Assembly: GCA_946183755.1 (NCBI GenBank)
Contig: CAMHCZ010000006.1
Location: 1-25,898 of the forward strand
Reading direction: 5' to 3'
From: an uncultured bacterium
GTDB lineage: Bacteria; Bacteroidota; Bacteroidia; Bacteroidales; Paludibacteraceae
Length of the DNA: 25,898 bases
The notes beneath the pieces are model-generated. The model made no database searches, was not told where the DNA came from, and worked only from the letters and a program-made list of their open reading frames with translations. The translations under genes and the position numbers were made by a program. Below, piece after piece: positions 1 to 6,739 of the stretch. How positions within the stretch are numbered: position 1 is the first letter of the stretch; every line of letters starts with the position of its first letter.

Positions 1-356
1 ATGGAGACGTCGCTCTGCACGCCGTTTACGCCACGTTGCCTTATGTCCACGCCAGAAAGGAAGCGCAGGAGTTCGGCTACAGTGGCGGCAGGCGCCGTGG
101 CTATCTCCTCCTTGGTCATGACAGTCACCACACGCGCCAGGTCGGCGTGCAGCTGCTGTTTCTGTGCTGTTACCTCGACTTCGGTGAGTCGGATGTTTCG
201 CGTTGAGTCAACCTGCGCATAAGTTGCAGCTCCAGGCAGCGTAAGCAGAGAGCATCCGAGCGACAGAACGCAGATCCTGACCTCAGCCTTCATGCTTGCG
301 AATGAAGCATAGCGCTTGTTAGTCCAACGCTTGAAATAAATAATAGATTTACCCAT
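1..356 (-). CDS. BtuB-like TonB-dependent outer membrane receptor, N-terminal part (cut by window edge)
   Basis: Only the first 118 codons are present; the gene continues beyond base 1. The reading frame starts at ATG 356-354 with a basic, aromatic leader (MGKSIIYFKRW...), followed by a second in-frame Met at 293, a hydrophobic signal-like stretch and an AQ junction (residues about 43-44). After that comes a plug-domain start: an IRLTEVEVTAQ strand, then AELLRFLSGVDIRQRG and GVQSDVS, which match the plug of Bacteroidota vitamin B12-type receptors. Such receptors bind a substrate at the cell surface and import it using TonB energy. I chose the upstream start because the frame is open and the RW-rich leader looks like one I recall on related receptors; a start at 293 would give a more ordinary signal peptide. 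The substrate (cobalamin or another corrinoid) is inferred from plug similarity only, and no canonical cobalamin riboswitch was recognised upstream. Confidence 0.8.
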   Translation of the reverse strand, partial: MGKSIIYFKRWTNKRYASFASMKAEVRICVLSLGCSLLTLPGAATYAQVDSTRNIRLTEVEVTAQKQQLHADLARVVTVMTKEEIATAPAATVAELLRFLSGVDIRQRGVNGVQSDVS

Positions 357-388
357 TTGTTGAAAAAGTTTATGAAGTTATACAATAA

Positions 389-450
389 ATGCCTGAGAGA
401 AACACATCGCGCGGCTTGCGGGTGCCGACAACACATTCATCTTCAGGCAT
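389..450 (-). promoter_or_regulatory. Leader hairpin upstream of the TonB-dependent receptor
   Basis: On the minus strand ATGCCTGA (450-443) can pair with TCAGGCAT (396-389) as a perfect 8-bp stem closing a 46-nt interior. Within it, CGGC and GCCG can form a second short stem around ACCCGCAA. The element lies between the tRNA terminator and the receptor start, about 33 nt before ATG 356. It could be a structured 5' leader, a regulatory RNA element or a protein-binding inverted repeat. It is too small for, and lacks the B12-box sequence of, a standard cobalamin riboswitch. Confidence 0.4.
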
Positions 451-489
451 AAAAAAACAAAAAGCCTCCGCTTGTATGACGGAAGCTTT
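451..489 (-). terminator. Rho-independent terminator of the tRNA gene
   Basis: Reading the minus strand, AAAGCTTCCG (489-480) pairs with CGGAGGCTTT (470-461) over 10 bp with one G-T pair and a 9-nt loop, and is followed by a T-rich run (TTTTTGTTTTTTT). It starts just after the tRNA 3' end. Confidence 0.85.
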
Positions 490-492
490 CTG

Positions 493-566
493 TGGGCCCA
501 ACAGGGCTTGAACCTGTGACTCCCTGATTATGAGTCAGGTGCTCTAACCAACTGAGCTATGGGCCC
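493..566 (-). tRNA. tRNA with CAU anticodon, probably tRNA-Ile2 (lysidine-modified, reads AUA)
   Basis: The 74-nt minus-strand sequence folds as a full cloverleaf: acceptor GGGCCCA/TGGGCCC, D arm GCTC...GAGC, anticodon stem CCTGA/TCAGG with loop CTCATAA (anticodon CAT), five-base variable region, and T arm ACAGG-TTCAAGC-CCTGT. The discriminator base is A and CCA is not encoded. A CAU anticodon can mean initiator Met, elongator Met or Ile2. The acceptor stem begins with a paired G-C rather than the initiator mismatch, and C4-G69 and C5-G68 are pairs known to favour lysidine synthetase (TilS), so I prefer Ile2; an automatic annotation may say Met. The heavy use of ATA codons in nearby genes fits a need for this tRNA. 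Confidence 0.93.
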
Positions 567-589
567 TAAAATCTTATCAGATTTTATTT

Positions 590-597
590 TACCTTTG
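590..597 (+). promoter_or_regulatory. Candidate -7 box for the HAD-acyltransferase-pabBC operon
   Basis: TACCTTTG matches the Bacteroidota -7 consensus TAnnTTTG exactly. No clear TTTG lies 19-21 bp upstream, since that position falls at the tRNA 5' end. Predicted transcription would start near 604, giving an 80-nt leader to the ATG at 685. It is divergent from the tRNA promoter. Confidence 0.45.
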
Positions 598-624
598 CGG
601 AGCATTGCCCCGTTAAAGCGAGTG

Positions 625-655
625 CAAAAGTAAGCACTTTTCGCAAAAACACAAA
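625..655 (-). promoter_or_regulatory. Bacteroidota-type promoter of the tRNA gene
   Basis: On the minus strand TTTG (655-652), a 19-bp spacer and TACTTTTG (632-625) match TTTG-N19-21-TAnnTTTG with no mismatch. Transcription would start near 618, leaving a short 5' leader of about 50 nt to be removed from the tRNA. Confidence 0.75.
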
Positions 656-684
656 TTTTTAAGGACTATTTTTAGAAAAAAGGA

Positions 685-1299
685 ATGAACGACAATATAA
701 AAACTGTGATGTTCGATTTCGGCGGAGTTTTGGTCGATTTGGACCAGAGCAAATGCGTCGAGGCGTTCGTGAAACTCGGTGTCAACAACATATTGGACTA
801 CATAAGCAAATACGTGCAGAACGGACTGTTCCTCGACTTGGAGAAAGGCAACGTGACCAACGAGGAGTTCCACGACAGACTCAGAAGAGAGTGCGGCATC
901 GACGCGACCGACGAGCAGATAAACGCCGCATGGTGCGACTTCCTGATAGAGATACCGACATACAAACTGCAGTTCATACGCGAGCTGAGGAAAAGCAAGC
1001 GCGTGATAATGCTGAGCAACACCAACGCCATACACTTCGACAACTGGGCGATAGACGAGTTCAAGAAGGACGGGCATGACATAGACTACTACTTCGACCA
1101 CTGCTACCTGAGCTACAAGATGCACTGCGCCAAGCCCGAGGAGGAGATTTTCGACAGGGTGATAGCCGGCGAGGAGAACGAGCCGGGCGAGATACTCTTC
1201 ATCGACGACGGAGAGAAGAACGTGGAGATGGCAAGGAGAAAGGGATTCAACGCCATACTCGTGAAGGAGAAGGAGGACTGGAGACACATCTTCGAATAA
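685..1299 (+). CDS. HAD-superfamily phosphatase, YihX-like (subfamily IA)
   Basis: A 204-residue cytosolic protein with the HAD motifs in order. Motif I is FDFGGVLVDLD near residues 10-20 with the nucleophilic Asp; the usual second Asp (DxD) is Gly, as in the YihX-like DxGNV/DxGGV group. Motif II is MLSNTN with the conserved Ser/Thr, motif III is CAKPEEEIF with the Lys, and motif IV is FIDDGEKN with the acidic pair. An alpha-helical cap lies between motifs I and II. It should hydrolyse a phosphorylated small molecule; YihX itself acts on alpha-glucose-1-phosphate, but the substrate here is not readable from sequence. It ends 6 nt before the acyltransferase gene, so the two are probably co-transcribed with pabB and pabC. 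Ile codons are mostly ATA (14 of 18). Confidence 0.88.
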   Translation: MNDNIKTVMFDFGGVLVDLDQSKCVEAFVKLGVNNILDYISKYVQNGLFLDLEKGNVTNEEFHDRLRRECGIDATDEQINAAWCDFLIEIPTYKLQFIRELRKSKRVIMLSNTNAIHFDNWAIDEFKKDGHDIDYYFDHCYLSYKMHCAKPEEEIFDRVIAGEENEPGEILFIDDGEKNVEMARRKGFNAILVKEKEDWRHIFE

Positions 1300-1305
1300 C
1301 AAGAA

Positions 1306-2445
1306 ATGGACGCTCGGAAGCACATAGACTACTACGACACGCTGCGAGTGATGGCGATGGTCGCCGTGGTGGCAATACACATAGCCACGCCGACGCTGAA
1401 GATGGCCTTCAAAGCCAACAACCTGAGCGCCGACTGGTACACGGGCGACATCTACTTAGCCATGACACGCTTCGCCGTCACGATGTTCCTGATGCTCACC
1501 GGAGCCACAATGCTCGGCAGGGAGCATAAATACAAGGACTTCATAAAGAAAAGACTGACGAGGATTTTCATTCCGTTCCTCGTTTTCTCGGTCGGATACA
1601 TTGTCTTCAAGCTGCACTTCGACCGTCCGCAGCCGCATGTGGAGAACCTGAGCGGACTTCTCGGCTGGGTGGGCGACAAGTACATGGAGTGCGGACTGTC
1701 GCAGCATTTCTGGTACGTTTATATGCTACTGGTGCTCTACCCCATCATTCCGCTGGCGCAGCAGCTCATAAGCATGGACAAGGGGCACCGCGGTCTGGAC
1801 ATTGCGCTCGGCGTATGGGCTGTTTACCTTGTGCTGTTCCACTCGTCGCCACTGTCGCCGTTCGCGCTGCCTGCGCCCGAAGCCATAAGCAAGGAAAACA
1901 TCTTCAGCGCCGCCGGGCTGATTTATCTCGGCTGCAGAATAGGCACATACCTGACCTTCTTCGGCTACATGCTGCTGGGCTACCGGCTTTCAACACTGCT
2001 GAACAACATGGAGAAGCGTGACTTAAGGAGATGGAAGGCGATAGCCGCCGTGGTGTATGCGGCATCGGTGGCGTTCTGTGCCGCCGTCTGCGCAAGGATG
2101 TCGCTCGGCAAGCTGAATATGGCCGCGCTCGGCTACATGCACATAAACACAATGATGCAGACCATAGCCGTGTTCGTCATCGTGGCTGGCACCGACATAA
2201 GCCAAGCGCAAAGCAAAGCCGGCAGAGCCATAAGAAGCATAAGAAACTCTATATCAGAATGTTCCTACGGCATATACCTGCTGCACATCATGGTCATATC
2301 CGCGCTGTGGAGCATAAAAATATACTGGAGAATATGCAACCCCGTAATCTCGATTCCGCTGCTCACGCTGGGGGTGACTCTGGTTTCGTGGGTTATAATC
2401 TACGCCATAAGAAAGATACCGGGAGGCAAATACATAACCGGATGA
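1306..2445 (+). CDS. Acyltransferase 3 family membrane protein (OafA/YrhL-like)
   Basis: A 379-residue polytopic protein with about ten hydrophobic segments. The N-terminus YYDTLRVMAMVAVVAIH is the typical first helix of acyltransferase family 3, including the conserved His at its end, and the loop with GREHKYKDFIKKRLTRIFIPF is the usual basic Arg-rich loop after the second segment. Such enzymes transfer acetyl or other acyl groups onto sugars of surface polysaccharides, O-antigens or peptidoglycan at the inner membrane; the acceptor here is unknown. It follows the HAD gene by 6 nt and its stop codon lies just ahead of pabB, so it sits inside a folate-branch operon without an obvious functional link. 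The C-terminus ends in IRKIPGGKYITG. Confidence 0.87.
   Translation: MDARKHIDYYDTLRVMAMVAVVAIHIATPTLKMAFKANNLSADWYTGDIYLAMTRFAVTMFLMLTGATMLGREHKYKDFIKKRLTRIFIPFLVFSVGYIVFKLHFDRPQPHVENLSGLLGWVGDKYMECGLSQHFWYVYMLLVLYPIIPLAQQLISMDKGHRGLDIALGVWAVYLVLFHSSPLSPFALPAPEAISKENIFSAAGLIYLGCRIGTYLTFFGYMLLGYRLSTLLNNMEKRDLRRWKAIAAVVYAASVAFCAAVCARMSLGKLNMAALGYMHINTMMQTIAVFVIVAGTDISQAQSKAGRAIRSIRNSISECSYGIYLLHIMVISALWSIKIYWRICNPVISIPLLTLGVTLVSWVIIYAIRKIPGGKYITG
2429..2445 (+). repeat. 17-bp direct repeat, copy 1
   Basis: AATACATAACCGGATGA forms the last codons and stop of the acyltransferase gene and occurs again, identical, at 4066-4082 after pabC. Confidence 0.6.
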
Positions 2446-2471
2446 CAAATGAACACCGCAACAAGAAGAAT

Positions 2472-3452
2472 ATGAGACGAGACGAGGCAAAAGACATGAT
2501 GAACAGGCTCGGCAACGATGGCAAACCGTTCCTCTTTCTTATAGACTACACATGCGAGAACTGCATCGTATGGGAACGCGACACGATAGACCCGGACGAG
2601 GTGCTTTACTCTTTCGAAGGCGAAGGCAATTGCACGGAACTGCCACAACGCAATGCGACGGCTGAGCCACTTTCAATACGCCCTGCATTCGAGGACAAAG
2701 GAGACTACCGCAGACGTTTCGACACCGTCATGAGCCATCTGAAACGCGGCGACAGCTATCTGACCAACCTGTGCGCAAGCATTCCTGTGGATGTGAGCGC
2801 CGACCTGAAAGACATATTCCACAAGGCAAAAGCGAAATACAAATTGTGGCTTAAAGACAGTCTCGTGTGCTTCTCGCCAGAAACTTTCGTGACCATAGCA
2901 CCAGACGGCACAATAGCTTCGCGCCCGATGAAAGGCACAATCTCCGCAAACACCGACAATGCGCTACAGACACTGCTCGACGACGAGAAGGAGAAAGCCG
3001 AGCACGCCACCATTGTGGACCTCATACGCAACGACCTGAGCATGATAGCTTCCGATGTCCATGTGACACGCTACAGATACGCCGAGAAACTGCATAACGG
3101 CGCAGGACTATGGCAGACAAGCTCACTGATCGAAGGCAAACTGCCTGACGGCTTCAGGAGCCACTTGGGTGACATTCTGTTCGCACTGCTGCCAGCAGGG
3201 TCGGTCACTGGCGCGCCAAAGAAAAAGACGCTGGAAATAATCTCCAAAGCCGAGAACTTCGACCGCGGATTCTACACCGGAGTCATGGGACTATGGGACG
3301 GCAACCGGCTCAACAGCGCAGTCATGATAAGACTCATAGACAAACATGACGGCTCATTGCACTATAAGGCTGGAGGAGGAATCACCGCGCAAAGCCATTG
3401 GGAAAGCGAGTACAGCGAGATTTGCAACAAAGTTTACTTACCCATTCACTAA
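2472..3452 (+). CDS. pabB: Aminodeoxychorismate synthase component I (PabB, short form)
   Basis: The 326-residue protein belongs to the chorismate-binding family and makes 4-amino-4-deoxychorismate from chorismate, the first step to p-aminobenzoate for folate. Diagnostic motifs are RPMKGT with Lys154, which marks PabB as opposed to the Ala version in TrpE; IVDLIRNDLSMI; the PAGSVTGAPK loop; FYTGVMGLW; and KAGGGITAQS near the C-terminus. It is shorter than the about 450-residue E. coli enzyme and lacks most of the N-terminal domain, which I recall as usual in Bacteroidota. The frame stays open upstream into the acyltransferase gene, but that extension is only the shadow of that gene. I chose ATG 2472 because MRRDEAKDMMNRLG begins the conserved region; ATG 2442, overlapping the previous stop, is also possible. 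pabC follows after 6 nt. The glutaminase partner PabA is not in the window. Confidence 0.9.
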   Translation: MRRDEAKDMMNRLGNDGKPFLFLIDYTCENCIVWERDTIDPDEVLYSFEGEGNCTELPQRNATAEPLSIRPAFEDKGDYRRRFDTVMSHLKRGDSYLTNLCASIPVDVSADLKDIFHKAKAKYKLWLKDSLVCFSPETFVTIAPDGTIASRPMKGTISANTDNALQTLLDDEKEKAEHATIVDLIRNDLSMIASDVHVTRYRYAEKLHNGAGLWQTSSLIEGKLPDGFRSHLGDILFALLPAGSVTGAPKKKTLEIISKAENFDRGFYTGVMGLWDGNRLNSAVMIRLIDKHDGSLHYKAGGGITAQSHWESEYSEICNKVYLPIH

Positions 3453-3458
3453 CAACAA

Positions 3459-4064
3459 ATGACAAAAATATCATTCACAGAAGCCATAAGAATGGAGGAC
3501 GGCAAGCTGCACAACCTCAACTACCATCAGAAACGCATTGACGCCACTTTGCGCCATTTCTGGCATAATGAGCACAACGACATCAATCTGCAATCCGCGC
3601 TATCGCACATAATGCCGCAAGATGGCATATGCAAAATACACATCGAATACAATGGCGAAGGCATATCCGAAATCACACAAAGCGAATACAAGATACGCGA
3701 CATAAGAAGCCTCCGACTGGTGAATGCCGATGACGCCGAATACTCTTACAAGTACGCCGACAGGTCAACGCTTATGAAGCTGCAACAAAGCAGGCAAGAC
3801 TCCGACGAAGTGATAATCGTAAGAAACGGATGCCTGACCGACACGTCGTACAGCAACATAGCACTGCACAACAAACACGGATGGTTCACTCCCGACAAGC
3901 CACTGCTACCGGGAACCATGAGGCGAAGCCTGATTGACAAAGGACTGCTGAGTGCCATAAACATAAAGCCTGAACATCTGCACAACTACGACACCATCTG
4001 CCTGATAAACGCCATGATGCCACTCGGAAGGCTCGTGCTGCCTGTTTCTGCAATAAAAATCTGA
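3459..4064 (+). CDS. pabC: Aminotransferase class IV, probably 4-amino-4-deoxychorismate lyase (PabC)
   Basis: A 201-residue PLP-dependent fold-type IV protein, small for the family (E. coli PabC has about 270 residues). Visible features are the N-terminal ETIR-like start (FTEAIRMEDGKLHNL) with RIDATLRHF, the likely PLP-binding Lys98 in YSYKYADR, the LTDTSYSNIAL motif in which the usual ETSxxNI Glu is Asp, and LLPGTMRRSLID. Placement 6 nt after pabB supports release of pyruvate from aminodeoxychorismate to give p-aminobenzoate in the cytosol. A branched-chain or D-amino-acid aminotransferase is less likely given the size and neighbour. Confidence 0.86.
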   Translation: MTKISFTEAIRMEDGKLHNLNYHQKRIDATLRHFWHNEHNDINLQSALSHIMPQDGICKIHIEYNGEGISEITQSEYKIRDIRSLRLVNADDAEYSYKYADRSTLMKLQQSRQDSDEVIIVRNGCLTDTSYSNIALHNKHGWFTPDKPLLPGTMRRSLIDKGLLSAINIKPEHLHNYDTICLINAMMPLGRLVLPVSAIKI

Positions 4065-4065
4065 G

Positions 4066-4082
4066 AATACATAACCGGATGA
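4066..4082 (+). repeat. 17-bp direct repeat, copy 2
   Basis: Identical to 2429-2445 but here noncoding, two bases after the pabC stop. The pair brackets pabB-pabC. Confidence 0.6.
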
Positions 4083-4091
4083 ATAATTATT

Positions 4092-4099
4092 TAACTTTA
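4092..4099 (+). promoter_or_regulatory. Weak candidate -7 box before ybeY
   Basis: TAACTTTA differs from TAnnTTTG only in the last base; no TTTG is seen 19-21 bp upstream. It lies 23 nt before the ybeY start in a 58-nt gap, so ybeY-panE could have its own transcript. Confidence 0.25.
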
Positions 4100-4122
4100 C
4101 GGACTATAAAACTCTATACGAA

Positions 4123-4548
4123 ATGATTTCATACATAACCGACCCGTCGCTCAAAAGCGGTCCTAAGTTCCTGCGCAAGAAGATAAACGCATGGATTAAA
4201 TCCACCGCCGCAAGATACGATTTCAAAGTGGGCGACATCTGCTACATCTTCTGCTCGGACGAGAAGATTCTGGAAGTGAACAGGCAGTTCCTGCAGCACG
4301 ACTATTACACCGACATCATAACATTCGACTACACCGAGAACGGCAAGATAAACGGCGACATCTTCATCTCTGTCGATACCGTGAAGTCCAACGCCGAGAA
4401 GTTCAACGTGACCTTCGACAACGAGCTGATGAGAGTCATAATACACGGAGTGCTGCACCTGACCGGACAGAACGACAAGACTCCCGAGACCGAGAAGGTG
4501 ATGCACCAGAAGGAGGACATCGCCCTGGAGGAATTGAGCAAAATGTAA
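4123..4548 (+). CDS. ybeY: YbeY endoribonuclease (rRNA maturation factor)
   Basis: A 141-residue cytosolic protein of the UPF0054/YbeY family, a metal-dependent RNase involved in 16S rRNA 3' end processing and ribosome quality control. It shows the family order: EVNRQFLQHDYYTDIITFDY, GDIFISVDTV, and the metal site HGVLHLTGQNDK. His108 and His112 are present, but the third metal ligand, usually His in GYDH, falls on Asp118; I recall the same variation in other Bacteroidota YbeY proteins. The panE start follows after 21 nt, suggesting co-transcription. Confidence 0.93.
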   Translation: MISYITDPSLKSGPKFLRKKINAWIKSTAARYDFKVGDICYIFCSDEKILEVNRQFLQHDYYTDIITFDYTENGKINGDIFISVDTVKSNAEKFNVTFDNELMRVIIHGVLHLTGQNDKTPETEKVMHQKEDIALEELSKM

Positions 4549-4569
4549 ACCTGAAAAAACGACATAACA

Positions 4570-5484
4570 ATGAAAATAGCAGTCATAGGCCCTGGCTCAA
4601 TGGGGCTTCTGTACGCCACTAAACTGTCAACCGCGGCTGACGTGGTGCTACTCGGCAACAACAAGACGAACATCGACCTCATAAACCAGAACGGCATAAC
4701 CGTGAAGCGAGGCGACGACAGCACGCACTACAACGTGCCAGCGCACCTGAACGGCACTTACACCGAGGCGGTTGACCTCGTGATAATGTTCACCAAAGCC
4801 TACATCACACGCCAGGCGCTCGCCGACAACAAAGCCATAATAGGACAAAATACCGTCGTGATGACACTGCAGAACGGCGCAGGACACGAGAGCGTGCTGC
4901 AGGAATTCGCGCCAGCCGACCGCATACTCATAGGCACTACGGCGCAAGGCAGCTACCGCGAGAACGCCCACACGATAGTGAACAGCGGACTGGGCGACAC
5001 CAACATCGGCGCCATTTCCAACGATTTCAAGGGCATAGACTCCTTCGTCGAAGTGTTCAACAAAGCCGGATTCCCATGCTTCGCCAGCGACAAGATACAT
5101 CAGATGGTATGGAACAAGCTGATGATAAACGCATCGTCGAGCGTGCTTTCCGGAGTGCTTGGCGTGGCTCAGGGATATGTGGCTACAAACGCCAACGCAT
5201 GGGAGATATGCAAGAAGCTCATAGCCGAGATATGCGCAACAGCCAACGCTGCTGGATGCAACTTCAACAAAGACGAGCAGATAGAGCGCATAAACAAGCA
5301 CCTGCACAATGCTCCTAACGGATACACAAGCATATACGCCGACCTGAAAAACGGCAGAAAGACCGAAGTCGATGTCATAAGCGGAGCCGTGGTGAAAGCG
5401 GCCAAGAAGCACGGCATCACTGCGCCTACACAGGAACTGATGGTGGACATGGTGAAGGCAATGGAAGAAAGAAACCTAAACTAA
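4570..5484 (+). CDS. panE: 2-dehydropantoate 2-reductase (ketopantoate reductase)
   Basis: The 304-residue enzyme reduces ketopantoate to pantoate with NADPH in the pantothenate/CoA pathway. The N-terminus MKIAVIGPGSMG is a Rossmann dinucleotide fold; TLQNGAGHE is the conserved NG loop; Lys183 in VWNKLMINAS matches the catalytic Lys; and Glu266 in NGRKTEVDVISG matches the catalytic or binding Glu of the C-terminal helical domain. Length is normal for PanE. Other ApbA/PanE-like reductases share this fold, so substrate assignment rests on the intact motifs. An exported protein gene follows after 15 nt. Confidence 0.88.
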   Translation: MKIAVIGPGSMGLLYATKLSTAADVVLLGNNKTNIDLINQNGITVKRGDDSTHYNVPAHLNGTYTEAVDLVIMFTKAYITRQALADNKAIIGQNTVVMTLQNGAGHESVLQEFAPADRILIGTTAQGSYRENAHTIVNSGLGDTNIGAISNDFKGIDSFVEVFNKAGFPCFASDKIHQMVWNKLMINASSSVLSGVLGVAQGYVATNANAWEICKKLIAEICATANAAGCNFNKDEQIERINKHLHNAPNGYTSIYADLKNGRKTEVDVISGAVVKAAKKHGITAPTQELMVDMVKAMEERNLN

Positions 5485-5499
5485 TAAAACATAAGAAAC

Positions 5500-6591
5500 A
5501 TGAAAAAACTGATTCTCTCGTTTACAATACTGCTGACTGCGCTCACAGCAAACGCTCAGCGACACAACCTCCCTATTGACGAAGTAGCTGCAAAATGGCA
5601 GCAGAAAACCATAAGCAACGTTCAGGACGGCAGCTTCGCCACCCTGCTCAAGCGTTTTGACGAGACATGGCCGACATGGAGCATCAAGAACGTGCGCGAC
5701 GTCATAGCGAAAGGGCTTAGCAAAGCCGTGCTCGACAAAGAGACAGGCTACACCGTCATCAACGACGCCAAGAACGGATACGTCGAGACGTACGACTTAG
5801 GCACCGACGGCGAATACATGTCGGCTTGCGTATGGCGCCGCGCCAACGGCCACAAGCTCTTGGCCATAAACCTCGGACAACCGACCGACCCCGAAATAGA
5901 GTTCGTATGCTTCTACGACTACAACCCGCAGACCAAGACCTTGACACCGGAGCCGGACGTGCTCGGCAAATGGGACAGAATTGAGCCGAGTGAAAAACTG
6001 TACTACAAACTTCCGCACGTCGGGAAAGAGCTGCTCGTAACCGAAGGCAACATCGACGCGAACTACACGCACCATTTCGAATGGGACGGCATGCGCCCTG
6101 TGCACAAGAACGTAGAGCAAATAACAATCCTGAGCGAGAACTACGACAAGAAGTGGACGCCAATGCTCAGAACCGTCAGCCAGGACGGCGAAGTCATAGC
6201 CATAGACGTGGTTTACAGCACTAATGACGGCACTGCAAAAACCATCAGAGTGTCACTGCCATGGCCTGTGTACGCCGACAACTTCCACGGCGGCGAGGTG
6301 ACAATGAAGGACATAAACTTCGACGGCACCGACGACATGCAGATAGAACTCGGACTGCTCAACAGCACCGGCACCAACGTGTTCTACGCCGGACTGCTGT
6401 GGGACGAGGCTAAGCAGAAATTCACTGAGTGCGAGGAGTATAGCCAGATAGTGAACGCGTCACCAGACCCGGAGCACCGCTGCATCAACGGTTACGTCGT
6501 AGAAGGCATGAAGACCACAGTGCAACGCTGGGAATGGAAAAACGGCAAGCTTGAGCTGACCGAGCAGCACGAGGAAAACACTTACGACTAA
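5500..6591 (+). CDS. Exported protein of unknown function with a C-terminal VCBS/FG-GAP-like Asp motif
   Basis: A 363-residue protein with a clear signal peptide (MKKLILSFTILLTALTANAQ, cleavage after AQ), hence periplasmic or outer-membrane associated. Near residues 265-280 the segment TMKDINFDGTDDMQIELG has the spacing D-x-N-x-D-G-x-D-D of calcium-binding VCBS/FG-GAP-type loops and resembles exported XAC2610-like proteins, which continue as here with a line describing an object, a residue count and a Trp-rich tail (VQRWEWKNGKLELTEQHE). No enzyme motif was found. It lies 15 nt after panE, but a metabolic link is not evident. A 148-nt gap with a new promoter follows, so it probably ends its operon; no clear hairpin terminator is visible. 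Confidence 0.75.
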   Translation: MKKLILSFTILLTALTANAQRHNLPIDEVAAKWQQKTISNVQDGSFATLLKRFDETWPTWSIKNVRDVIAKGLSKAVLDKETGYTVINDAKNGYVETYDLGTDGEYMSACVWRRANGHKLLAINLGQPTDPEIEFVCFYDYNPQTKTLTPEPDVLGKWDRIEPSEKLYYKLPHVGKELLVTEGNIDANYTHHFEWDGMRPVHKNVEQITILSENYDKKWTPMLRTVSQDGEVIAIDVVYSTNDGTAKTIRVSLPWPVYADNFHGGEVTMKDINFDGTDDMQIELGLLNSTGTNVFYAGLLWDEAKQKFTECEEYSQIVNASPDPEHRCINGYVVEGMKTTVQRWEWKNGKLELTEQHEENTYD

Positions 6592-6665
6592 CCCCCGACA
6601 CGCATAAAAACAAACTCCTGCAGCGTGCTTAGTATATGTTAAAATAAGTGAGCAACCTCGCATCA

Positions 6666-6698
6666 TTTGCCGTTTCTCAATCATAATAACTATTTTTG
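6666..6698 (+). promoter_or_regulatory. Bacteroidota-type promoter of the DUF6089-uppS-bamA operon
   Basis: TTTG (6666-6669), a 21-bp spacer and TATTTTTG (6691-6698) match TTTG-N19-21-TAnnTTTG with no mismatch. Predicted start near 6705, about 35 nt before the first gene. Confidence 0.7.
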
Positions 6699-6739
6699 TT
6701 CGTTATTTAAGAGTATAATATACTTTTCAATCAACAAGA

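Noticed and set aside
1..222. 73-codon plus-strand frame at the left edge
   Set aside because: It is antisense to the receptor plug domain, which has clear family sequence on the minus strand.
389..450. TPP or cobalamin riboswitch (CTGAGA on the plus strand, CCCGCAA on the minus strand)
   Set aside because: Only short fragments match; the remaining conserved cores of both riboswitches are missing and the space is too small. Kept only as an unassigned hairpin.
613..1380. 255-codon minus-strand open frame opposite the HAD gene
   Set aside because: Product is rich in Val, His and Tyr without any motif, and is the mirror of a gene with all HAD motifs; it also crosses the acyltransferase start.
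2031..2471. N-terminal extension of the pabB frame
   Set aside because: Overlaps the acyltransferase coding region and is Arg/His-rich shadow sequence; homologous PabB sequence begins at about 2472.
4648..5412. 254-codon minus-strand open frame opposite panE
   Set aside because: Compositional shadow of an intact PanE gene; no recognisable domain and low-complexity Val/His/Tyr content.
6592..6665. Possible terminator after the exported protein gene
   Set aside because: No stable stem followed by a T run could be found in this stretch.
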